Source: UBA8516 sp964434855 (GTDB lineage: Archaea > Thermoproteota > Nitrososphaeria > Nitrososphaerales > Nitrosopumilaceae). From it: a stretch of 6,719 nt of DNA. Shown here piece after piece: positions 1-5,741 of the stretch. Both the position numbers and the translations under genes were made by a program. The DNA is taken from assembly GCA_964434855.1 (NCBI GenBank), contig CAYSWR010000046.1, positions 1 to 6,719 on the forward strand. The letters are read 5' to 3'. The first letter of the stretch is position 1; the number at the start of each line of letters is the position of its first letter. The notes below the pieces were generated by a model. It made no database searches and was not told the origin of the DNA. It was given only the letters and a program-made list of their open reading frames with translations.

Positions 1-1
1 G

Positions 2-592
2 TTAGATTTTTGTTGCAGATATTATGGTAACAGGATTTCTTGCAAGCATCATTGTTCCAGTAGAGGTCTTTCTACTCTTTGAAACAGTTATTTGTGTAAC
101 ATCGATTGATGAAAATTTCAGTTTTTCTATTGCATCCAAAACTGCAACCAGTGTTTCAAGCAGGATTGTACCAATTACTATTCTGCCACCCGATTTTAGC
201 TTCCCTTCACATAGTTTGAGTATGTCTTTTGTGTCTCCTCCAGTTCCTCCTATGAAAATTGCATCAGCAGTTGGTAATTCAGGAATTTTTTCTGTTGCAT
301 TACCCAAGATTACCGTAATATTTGAAACCTGGAATTTTTCCATGTTTTTCTTGGTTAATTCAATAGCTTTTGGATCAAAATCAATTGAGAATACTTTACC
401 AGCAGGTTTGACTTGCAATGCAGACTCGATAGATACAGAACCGCTTCCACATCCAATATCATATACTATCTGACCTGAGGAGAGTCTTGCTTTGCTTATC
501 TGTATGGCTCGTATTTCTTCCTTTGTTATAGGAACTTCCTCTACTCTCTCAAATAACTCATCTGGAATACCAGGCGTACTGTGCTCCCACAT
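2..592 (-). CDS. cbiT: Cobalt-precorrin-6B C15-methyltransferase (decarboxylating) CbiT
   Basis: Class I SAM-dependent methyltransferase of 196 residues, the normal size for stand-alone archaeal CbiT. In the anaerobic cobalamin pathway this cytosolic enzyme methylates C15 of the corrin ring and removes the C12 acetate carboxyl, giving cobalt-precorrin-7. Seen in the sequence: the family N-terminus GIPDELF (8-14) and PITKEEIRA (21-29), the SAM-binding loop DIGCGSGSVSIE (45-56), the acidic SAM-ribose strand end IDFDP (70-74), the FIGGTGGD loop (113-120) that separates CbiT from generic methyltransferases, ILLET (143-147) and the C-terminal GTMMLARNPV (179-188). An in-frame TAG lies directly before the ATG, so this is the first possible start; no Shine-Dalgarno site is visible. 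It follows the membrane-protein gene by 33 bases and is probably co-transcribed with it. The stop lies at the window edge, so any further cobalamin genes would be outside. Confidence 0.93.
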   Translation of the reverse strand: MWEHSTPGIPDELFERVEEVPITKEEIRAIQISKARLSSGQIVYDIGCGSGSVSIESALQVKPAGKVFSIDFDPKAIELTKKNMEKFQVSNITVILGNATEKIPELPTADAIFIGGTGGDTKDILKLCEGKLKSGGRIVIGTILLETLVAVLDAIEKLKFSSIDVTQITVSKSRKTSTGTMMLARNPVTIISATKI

Positions 593-625
593 CTAGCACA
601 ATGGCATACTCTAGATATTTTAGTG

Positions 626-1042
626 CTACTTGATAGGAATCCCTGTTACTGCCGGATGTATTAGAGTATTAACAAGGATCCAGGTAAATATGAAGATGAA
701 AAAGTAGCTTCCTATTCCTGTCATGATCAATTTTTTCTTGTCTGATGGCGGAAGTGGTATGCGCATTGCTTTTGCTATTCCATAAGATATGATAAACAGA
801 ATAATCATGATCCCAAGTCCTACATATGGCCTAGAGTCTGCACCGATAGCGTTTCCTGCAAAAGCAGAGATTATTCCTGCAAGAACACCAAGACCAATCC
901 TTATCCAAAAGAGAGTACCAATCGGATTTTTTGTCACTCCATCAGTTTGTGCTATGGTAGGTTCGTTTGGAGGTAAGTCCTTTACGTTAGGATCATCGGG
1001 GGCGGATTTTTCTTCTTCTTTTTTCTTTGGATGTCTGGTCAA
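626..1042 (-). CDS. Small three-helix membrane protein, possibly EMC6-like
   Basis: Predicted 138-residue membrane protein. The first 40 residues are hydrophilic, beginning with a Lys/Glu-rich stretch (PKKKEEEK, 5-12) and then a Pro/Asp-rich linker. Three hydrophobic segments follow at about 43-64, 73-92 and 107-128. The loop between helices 2 and 3 is basic (KAMR, then SDKKK), so by the positive-inside rule this loop is cytosolic, as the N-terminal tail may also be if TM1-TM2 form a hairpin. Three short helices and a Phe/Trp-rich third helix (FFIFIFTW) resemble archaeal EMC6-like (Rab5ip family) proteins, relatives of a membrane insertase subunit. That is a resemblance from memory, not a firm assignment. 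The start is TTG, with an in-frame TAA immediately upstream; the only other early option is a GTG at residue 36, which would remove most of the tail. It is the first gene of a probable two-gene unit with cbiT; no functional link to cobalamin is evident. Confidence 0.72.
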   Translation of the reverse strand: MTRHPKKKEEEKSAPDDPNVKDLPPNEPTIAQTDGVTKNPIGTLFWIRIGLGVLAGIISAFAGNAIGADSRPYVGLGIMIILFIISYGIAKAMRIPLPPSDKKKLIMTGIGSYFFIFIFTWILVNTLIHPAVTGIPIK

Positions 1043-1075
1043 TTAAATTTACAAAGTGACTCACAGGAAACCATG

Positions 1076-1084
1076 CTTAAAATC
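1076..1084 (-). promoter_or_regulatory. Possible TATA-like box for the membrane protein-cbiT unit
   Basis: Read on the minus strand this is GATTTTAAG, a fair match to the archaeal TTTAWA-type box. Its centre is about 38 bases ahead of the TTG start, so initiation some 25 bases downstream of the box would leave a leader of roughly 10-15 bases. It is the best candidate in the 96-base divergent gap but a weak one, as AT-rich DNA yields such matches by chance. Confidence 0.3.
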
Positions 1085-1110
1085 TTTGGTTCGCTTCTTA
1101 ATAGCAACAG

Positions 1111-1119
1111 TATAATTTT
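1111..1119 (+). promoter_or_regulatory. TATA-like box of the NFACT operon
   Basis: TATAATTTT, centred about 25 bases ahead of the NFACT ATG. That is the usual archaeal distance from TATA box to transcription start, so the mRNA would begin at or next to the ATG and be leaderless. The lack of any Shine-Dalgarno sequence before this ATG agrees. This promoter would drive all three overlapping plus-strand genes. Confidence 0.5.
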
Positions 1120-1124
1120 GGAGC

Positions 1125-1138
1125 GATAGTGCGCTATC
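1125..1138. repeat. Short dyad GATAG-N4-CTATC just before the NFACT start
   Basis: Five-base inverted arms, 1125-1129 and 1134-1138, are separated by TGCG and end on the base before the ATG. If transcription starts at the ATG the dyad fills the space between TATA box and start site, a position where a bound dimer would block initiation. No known operator is recognised, and arms this short can occur by chance. Confidence 0.3.
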
Positions 1139-3070
1139 ATGACACTTGCCGGCATAGAATTACGTTATCTAGTAAATGAGATCATTGGGAAAATTGACGG
1201 ATATTATGTAAGTAACATTTACGGAATTAGTCGCGACAGTCTACTTTTCAAATTACATCACCCAGAAAAGCCAGACATTTTACTGATGTTTTCTACATTG
1301 GGATTATGGATCACTACAATAAAAATAGAACAAATTGAAGAAAACAGGTTGGTAAAGAGATTAAGAAATGATCTGCTAAGATCAAAAATTTCTTCAATAA
1401 AACAGATTGGTGCAGAAAGAATTGTTTATCTCACGTTTAACACATCAGAACAAGAGTTTGTCCTAATTGGAGAATTTTTTGGCGAGGGCAACATAATTTT
1501 ATGTGATAAAAACATGAAGATACTCGCCCTTTTACATTCTATTGATGTACGACATAGAAGATTAAATGTTGGATTCAACTATGAACCTCCACCACAAAGC
1601 GGATCAGACATTTTTAATATTACACCAAAAGATCTTGCAGTAATACTATCCGTGTCAACAGCTGCAGTAAGATGGATAGGTAGAACCCTGGGCATTCCTG
1701 CAAAATATGCTGAAGAGATAGTTCGACTTGCAGAAATAGATCCATTAAAACCTGGAAACAGTCTTTCTGAAAAAGATGTAGAAAAAATTTTTGCGGTGAC
1801 TAAAGATCTGGTGGAAAAAGTTGTAAACGGAGTACATGATCCAATATTAGTAAAAACTGAAAACGGTGCCGATGTCTTTCCTGTAAAACTTGGCCATATA
1901 GAAAATACAAACTATACTAAGATTGCAAGTTTTATGGAAGGATTAGATTCGTTATTTACACAGAATCTTCTTGAACGCGGCAAGTCATCACAAGCAAATA
2001 CTGTCACACAGAAAATTGAAGAGTTTGAACATAAATTAGAAGATCAAATAAAAGCAATATCGGCGGTTAAAGACAAATCTGGCGCCATTTCTGCGGTAGC
2101 AAAAGCATTATTGGGTTTAGTTTCAAAAGGGGTGACCTCATTAGAGAACCCTACTGTCAAAGATGTGCTAAGAAAGCAAAATGCAGATTTTGTAAAAGAA
2201 AGAGGCATTTTGTTTATAGATGCCAACGGTGAAAAAATTCAGATAAATCCTGATTCGTCCCTACAAGCCATTGCTTCTGTGCTGTTTAATGAATCAAAAC
2301 GACAGATAAATGCCATAGAATTCATAGAATCGGCAAAAAAGAAAACTGAGAAGAGTCTTGAGAACTTTAGAAAACAAGAAAACATTGCAAGAGATTCTGT
2401 TGTGTTCACAATACAAAAAAAGAGAGAATGGTATGAAAGATATAGATGGTTTTTCACCTCTGAGGGTCTTTTGGCAATTGGCGGTCGTGATGCGTCATCT
2501 AATTCATCAGTTATCAGAAAACATCTTGAAAAAGACGACAAAGTGTTTCATGCAGAAATTTTTGGTTCCCCATTTTTCCTCTTAAAAAAGAGTTCTGAAT
2601 CTAATGTGACTAGTATTTTAGAAACTGCACAGGCAACTGTTTGTTTTAGCAGAGCGTGGAGAGAAGGTTTGTACGGATTGGGTTCGTACTGGGTAAATCC
2701 AGACCAGATAAAGACTGCTGCTCCAAGTGGTCAATTTATTGCAAAAGGCTCTTTCGTAGTAAACGGTCAGAAAAATTTTGTAAAAGTAAGTAGCATGCAT
2801 TTGGCTGTTGGCCTTTTAGAAAAAGACGACAGTTATTCCCTTATGTGTGGACCCCCTGAAGCTATTAAAAAAAACTCTATCTATTATGTAATAATCGAGC
2901 CATCAGGTTTTGACATGGTAGAAATTGCCAAAAAGATAAAACTGGAATTTCTCAAGTTTAAAGAAAAAGAGAATGTAGTTAAAGCAATTAGCATGGATGA
3001 TTTTACACGGGTAATACCTGCTGGCGAAAGTCACATAGTTGAATCTGGCATCGGCCAGGGATACAAATGA
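1139..3070 (+). CDS. rqcH: NFACT family ribosome quality control protein (Rqc2/NEMF/RqcH homologue)
   Basis: A 643-residue NFACT protein. Relatives bind the large ribosomal subunit carrying a stalled peptidyl-tRNA and, in yeast (Rqc2) and bacteria (RqcH), recruit tRNA to add a C-terminal tail that marks the nascent chain for degradation. Seen: NFACT-N from residue 1 with GYYVSNIYGI (21-30) and GAERIVYLTF (91-100); a central part (about 165-330) that should hold the helix-hairpin-helix; charged coiled-coil-like stretches around 285-330 and 385-432; then NFACT-R with GGRDASSN (448-455), HAEIFGSP (471-478), SRAW (504-507), and SYWVNPDQ with APSGQF (516-533). A C-terminal segment ends near 643; it is short compared with eukaryotic NEMF. 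The ATG is preceded in frame by a TAG 9 bases upstream, and the protein starts where the family does. Its stop overlaps the next gene by ATGA. The positions matching yeast Asp9 and Asp98 are Glu7 and Glu93; Arg94 is kept. Confidence 0.92.
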   Translation: MTLAGIELRYLVNEIIGKIDGYYVSNIYGISRDSLLFKLHHPEKPDILLMFSTLGLWITTIKIEQIEENRLVKRLRNDLLRSKISSIKQIGAERIVYLTFNTSEQEFVLIGEFFGEGNIILCDKNMKILALLHSIDVRHRRLNVGFNYEPPPQSGSDIFNITPKDLAVILSVSTAAVRWIGRTLGIPAKYAEEIVRLAEIDPLKPGNSLSEKDVEKIFAVTKDLVEKVVNGVHDPILVKTENGADVFPVKLGHIENTNYTKIASFMEGLDSLFTQNLLERGKSSQANTVTQKIEEFEHKLEDQIKAISAVKDKSGAISAVAKALLGLVSKGVTSLENPTVKDVLRKQNADFVKERGILFIDANGEKIQINPDSSLQAIASVLFNESKRQINAIEFIESAKKKTEKSLENFRKQENIARDSVVFTIQKKREWYERYRWFFTSEGLLAIGGRDASSNSSVIRKHLEKDDKVFHAEIFGSPFFLLKKSSESNVTSILETAQATVCFSRAWREGLYGLGSYWVNPDQIKTAAPSGQFIAKGSFVVNGQKNFVKVSSMHLAVGLLEKDDSYSLMCGPPEAIKKNSIYYVIIEPSGFDMVEIAKKIKLEFLKFKEKENVVKAISMDDFTRVIPAGESHIVESGIGQGYK

Positions 3071-3555
3071 GCCAAAAAAAACCACTTTTCATAGTAGATG
3101 CTATGCTGGGCAATCTTGCAAAGAAACTCAGAGTTTTGGGATACGACTCGACATATTTCCCGTCTATTGAAGATGAAAAACTTGTCACAATTGCAAAAAA
3201 TGAAAAACGAATCATACTAACAAAAGATGGACCACTTTGCAAAACCGCACAAAATCAGGGGATAGTAGCCGTACTAATCAGAGGAAATGACGAGCTTGAA
3301 CAAATTATGCAGATACATCAAGGTATAAAGTTTGAAAAGTTTGTAATGGACACAAACAATTCTAGATGTATTGTTTGTAATGGTAAATTACAACCAGTAG
3401 AAAAATATCGGATCATAGGTAAGATTCCAGAAGGCGTTTTAGAAAGGGAAGAGAAGTTTTGGATGTGCGACGTATGTAAAAAGATCTACTGGCAGGGAAC
3501 TCATTTTGAAAAACTTCAAGAATTTGTTAATAAATTAAACAACAGATTACAATGA
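3067..3555 (+). CDS. Mut7-C domain PIN-like RNase with zinc ribbon
   Basis: A 162-residue stand-alone Mut7-C protein (Pfam Mut7-C, COG1656 type). The name comes from the C-terminus of nematode MUT-7; the domain has a PIN-like nuclease fold and is predicted to cut RNA using metal bound by acidic residues. Seen: the opening FIVDAMLGNLAKKLRVLGYD (8-27) with the first acidic residue Asp11; an acidic cluster IEDEKL (34-39); LTKDGPL (51-57) with Asp54; RGNDELEQI (72-80); then a four-cysteine zinc ribbon, Cys101-x2-Cys104 and Cys134-x2-Cys137, ending in YWQGTHF (141-147), a family hallmark. All expected landmarks are present and the length is typical. The ATG overlaps the NFACT stop, and its own stop overlaps the AMMECR1 start, both as ATGA, so the three are very likely translated from one mRNA. 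A weak AGGG lies 6 bases ahead of the ATG. Substrate is unknown; the context points to translation-linked RNA. Confidence 0.9.
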   Translation: MSQKKPLFIVDAMLGNLAKKLRVLGYDSTYFPSIEDEKLVTIAKNEKRIILTKDGPLCKTAQNQGIVAVLIRGNDELEQIMQIHQGIKFEKFVMDTNNSRCIVCNGKLQPVEKYRIIGKIPEGVLEREEKFWMCDVCKKIYWQGTHFEKLQEFVNKLNNRLQ

Positions 3556-4148
3556 TTTCAGATAAAGATGGTGAAATCTTGGTAAAGACAGCCAGATCGG
3601 CGGTAACGGAACATCTTAAAACAGGAAAAAAAATGACATTGGAAGAAGATTTCAAATCTAGATTTTCTTATAATTCTGGTGTCTTTGTTACTTTAAACAA
3701 AGACGAAAAACTTAGGGGATGTATTGGATTTCCTACACCAGAAAGAAAATTGTACCAGTCACTTGTGGATGCTGCTGTTGCCTCCGCCACCGAAGATCCC
3801 CGCTTTCCTTCTGTAAAATATGAAGAATTATCGGACATTTCCTTCGAGGTAACTGTACTAACCCCTCCAGAGGAGATTAGTGTAGAAAATACCTCAGAAT
3901 ACCCAAGCAAAATAAGGGTAGGAAGAGACGGTTTGGTTGTCAGATGGGAATTTGGCGCTGGTCTGCTTCTGCCTCAAGTGCCTGTGGAATATGGCTGGAA
4001 TGAAGAAGAATTTCTCAATCACACATGCGAAAAGGCAGGCGCACCACCAGATTATTGGAAAAGAAAGAGTACAAAAATACTCAGGTTTGAGGGAATTGTT
4101 TTCAAGGAAACTAGTCCTAATGGAGATGTAATACTAGTTCAGTTATAG
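3552..4148 (+). CDS. AMMECR1 domain protein
   Basis: A 198-residue protein of the AMMECR1 family, found in archaea, some bacteria and eukaryotes, with no settled biochemical activity. Seen: the invariant LRGCIG (54-59), followed by PTPERKLYQSLVDAA, then EDPRFPSV (81-88), FEVTVLTPPEEI (98-109), and the C-terminal block GLLLPQVPVEYGW (137-149) with FLNHTCEKAG (154-163). The length matches archaeal homologues such as PH0010 of Pyrococcus. The conserved Cys57 lies in a surface cleft in known structures, and an enzymatic role has been proposed from that. It is the last gene of the NFACT operon, joined to the Mut7-C gene by ATGA with no Shine-Dalgarno site, so translation probably depends on the preceding gene. 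Its stop overlaps the convergent aconitase X small-subunit gene by 6 bases. No partner Memo gene lies next to it here. Confidence 0.92.
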   Translation: MISDKDGEILVKTARSAVTEHLKTGKKMTLEEDFKSRFSYNSGVFVTLNKDEKLRGCIGFPTPERKLYQSLVDAAVASATEDPRFPSVKYEELSDISFEVTVLTPPEEISVENTSEYPSKIRVGRDGLVVRWEFGAGLLLPQVPVEYGWNEEEFLNHTCEKAGAPPDYWKRKSTKILRFEGIVFKETSPNGDVILVQL

Positions 4149-4526
4149 TATTTTACCATTCTCAGCATCAAGTAGAATTTTTTTTCCATCTGTTAACGAA
4201 TCATATTCTTCCCTTGTTGCCATAACAAGAGGTATGTTTGCAAGTGCACAACCTGATGCAGTGGTAATATCAACTTTTGAGCATATCATCGCGCGTGGTG
4301 CACAGTTATTTGATTTCAGAGAGTATATCGTATAGGCTCCAACACTGCTGCCAACTCCAAAGGGAAAAACAAGAATTTTGTCTGCAAGCGATTTGCCAAA
4401 AAGATCGTGTTTTTCATCTCTTATTTTGCCAGTTTTTTTGTCTACAGCACCAAGAAAATTGATTGGTTTTTTTGCTATCATGACCTGACCCTGAGCTTTT
4501 CCTTTTACAATTACTTTTAATGTCAT
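4143..4526 (-). CDS. Phosphomevalonate dehydratase small subunit (aconitase X swivel domain, DUF126)
   Basis: A 127-residue swivelling domain that, with the large subunit, forms aconitase X. In archaea such as Aeropyrum pernix this heterodimer is phosphomevalonate dehydratase, which converts 5-phosphomevalonate to trans-anhydromevalonate 5-phosphate on the way to isopentenyl phosphate and the isoprenoid lipids. Seen: PINFLGAVDKKTG (21-33), the His-containing DEKHDLFGKSLADKIL (37-52), FPFGVGSSVGAY (54-65) with the Ser60-Ser61 active-site loop typical of the swivel domain, and CAPRAMI (75-81). The length is as expected. The ATG overlaps the large-subunit stop by ATGA, the usual sign of two coupled subunits; a weak AGGAAG lies about 7 bases ahead. 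The other possible role for the fold is hydroxyproline dehydratase, but those bacterial proteins sit in amino-acid catabolic settings and often fuse the two domains. Confidence 0.9.
   Translation of the reverse strand: MTLKVIVKGKAQGQVMIAKKPINFLGAVDKKTGKIRDEKHDLFGKSLADKILVFPFGVGSSVGAYTIYSLKSNNCAPRAMICSKVDITTASGCALANIPLVMATREEYDSLTDGKKILLDAENGKIL
4178..4185 (+). terminator. T-tract terminator candidate of the NFACT operon
   Basis: A run of eight T on the plus strand begins 30 bases past the AMMECR1 stop. Archaeal RNA polymerase commonly releases at T-tracts without a hairpin. The run lies inside the 3' part of the convergent aconitase X small-subunit gene, where it reads as Lys codons on the minus strand, so the plus-strand mRNA would carry a short antisense tail. 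Confidence 0.5.
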
Positions 4527-5680
4527 GTGGTTTCTTCCTGTATGATTTGAGCAAGGTTCTTAAGATTTACATCTACACCGTTTGATGTTTTCAGATAATA
4601 TGCGCCCTTGACACTGTTTGTAATAACCCCGTCTACATCTTTTTTGTCTATCAGTGGCGTAAGACAAATACAACAATCAGAAAGAAGTTCACCACCTGCG
4701 CGTTCTATATCATTGGCATGTCCAAGACGTCGTGCCTGTTCCTGAACCGTCCTTGGACAAAAAATCATACACCTTTTTTTGAATTCTTTTCCTTTTAACA
4801 TTCCAGCAAGATCGGATATCTCATCTAGACCAAGTTGTGGGCTGCCAAGAGTAATAATGTCACCTGAGTCAGCAGTGTTTAGTTCATCGTGTATTTTTCG
4901 TGCCTCTTCTTTGCCAAAATCCATTGTTTCTCCTGAGGCGTCGCCCAAAGTGAACATTCCACATGTACCAGACGTACCCATACCAGCACAAAGCGACTTG
5001 CAGCTACGTCTATCAAGTTCTTTTACACCAGAAATAGCAACAGAACATCCAGCAACTTTTCCTGCAAAATATCCAAGCATGCCATATGTCAGCTCATCTT
5101 TTTGATCAGTTTTCATCCGTATTGTGAGATTTGGATTTCTTGAATCATCTTTTCTCAGGTCGGAAAAGGGACTTTTCCCAGTCAATGCACTTGCAAGTGC
5201 ACTAAAAGCCCCTTCTTTGTTTGTTTTAAGATTTGCCAATGAATTTGCATAAATTGCGGCATTACTTTCAGCAAAGGAAACATGTGTTCCTTTTTTTGGT
5301 AACTCGAAAATTTCATACGGAATACAAGAAAAAGATGGTATTGCGCCCATTTTTTCGTATGAATTTTTTATACTATTCTGTTTTTTAATAAACTCTTCAG
5401 AGATATCATATTTTGAAACAGTGTCAGGATCAAATCCCATCGGGTTAACTGTAGTCCTTACTTTGAATTTCGCATCTTTGCTAAGCTTTGCAAGGAACTC
5501 TTCTCCCGCATCTCCAATTGTGTTATAGTTGACACCAGAAAGATGTGCCCATTCAATTGGAAGTAGACGATCTGCGTCTGTAGCTTCGCCTACTGCTACC
5601 AAAACACGGTACGCAAGTGCAAGTGTCTCTCCATGTTCGCCTTTTAGAGATGCTTCTTCTTCTTTTGTTAATTCCAACAA
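4523..5680 (-). CDS. Phosphomevalonate dehydratase large subunit (aconitase X catalytic domain, DUF521)
   Basis: A 385-residue catalytic subunit of aconitase X, an iron-sulfur dehydratase of the archaeal mevalonate pathway. Seen: the N-terminal LTKEEEASLKGEHG (4-17), FSCIPYE (117-123) with Cys119, the family signature AESNAAIYANSLAN (137-150) followed by TNKEG (153-157), CMIFCPR (304-310) with Cys308, SDCCICL (334-340) with Cys337 at the usual ligand position, and TNSVKGAYYL (354-363). These cysteines fit cluster binding. The loop that I recall as often Gly-Cys-Pro-His in this family reads GSPQ at 279-282, so no cysteine is available there. No ATG exists near the start: an in-frame TAG is followed by AAT ATC TTG TTG GAA, so translation begins at one of two adjacent TTG codons, the second giving a family-like Met-Glu-Leu-Thr-Lys. 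The large-then-small order and the ATGA link to the small subunit match known archaeal pairs. Enzyme identity is firm; substrate is inferred from archaeal context. Confidence 0.9.
   Translation of the reverse strand: MLELTKEEEASLKGEHGETLALAYRVLVAVGEATDADRLLPIEWAHLSGVNYNTIGDAGEEFLAKLSKDAKFKVRTTVNPMGFDPDTVSKYDISEEFIKKQNSIKNSYEKMGAIPSFSCIPYEIFELPKKGTHVSFAESNAAIYANSLANLKTNKEGAFSALASALTGKSPFSDLRKDDSRNPNLTIRMKTDQKDELTYGMLGYFAGKVAGCSVAISGVKELDRRSCKSLCAGMGTSGTCGMFTLGDASGETMDFGKEEARKIHDELNTADSGDIITLGSPQLGLDEISDLAGMLKGKEFKKRCMIFCPRTVQEQARRLGHANDIERAGGELLSDCCICLTPLIDKKDVDGVITNSVKGAYYLKTSNGVDVNLKNLAQIIQEETT
5186..5201. repeat. Perfect 16-base palindrome inside the aconitase X large-subunit gene
   Basis: TGCACTTGCAAGTGCA is its own reverse complement. 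A second, imperfect dyad (GGAAAA, 5 bases, TTTTCC) lies just beside it at 5162-5178. On the coding strand the palindrome spells the Ser-Ala-Leu-Ala-Ser-Ala motif, whose repeated residues help create the symmetry, so a coding explanation is sufficient. A site for a DNA-binding dimer is possible but has no other support. Confidence 0.35.
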
Positions 5681-5698
5681 GATATTCTAATCTGAACG

Positions 5699-5706
5699 AT
5701 ATAAAA
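5699..5706 (-). promoter_or_regulatory. TATA box of the aconitase X genes
   Basis: Read on the minus strand this is TTTTATAT, a good match to the archaeal box TTTAWATA. Its centre is about 22-25 bases ahead of the TTG pair, so the transcript would start at or within a few bases of the start codon and be leaderless. This would drive the large and small subunit genes together. Confidence 0.55.
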
Positions 5707-5725
5707 TACTTGTATGGTCTTTATC

Positions 5726-5734
5726 CTTATAATA
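5726..5734 (+). promoter_or_regulatory. TATA-like box for the endonuclease III gene
   Basis: CTTATAATA on the plus strand. Initiation about 25 bases downstream would fall near 5755-5757, at the second in-frame ATG of nth rather than the first. An alternative is the ATATAAAATA stretch at 5699-5708, which also serves the opposite strand and would put the start near 5730, leaving a 12-base leader before the first ATG. The sequence alone does not decide. Confidence 0.35.
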
Positions 5735-5741
5735 CAAACAA

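Noticed and set aside
24..473. Plus-strand open frame of 149 codons opposite cbiT
   Set aside because: It mirrors a clear methyltransferase gene, is Ser/Pro/Ile-rich without any motif, and has no promoter of its own; it is a shadow frame.
2239..2541. Minus-strand open frame of 100 codons opposite the NFACT gene
   Set aside because: It lies fully within the conserved NFACT-R coding region and shows no recognisable motif; antisense artefact.
4779..5105. Plus-strand open frame of 108 codons opposite aconitase X
   Set aside because: Opposite a conserved enzyme gene, Ser/Pro-rich composition typical of antisense frames, no promoter evident.
4239..5624. Recurring GCAAGTGCA-like words in the aconitase X genes
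   Set aside because: They encode Ala-Leu or Leu-Ala pairs with the preferred codons; spacing is irregular and they do not form an array.
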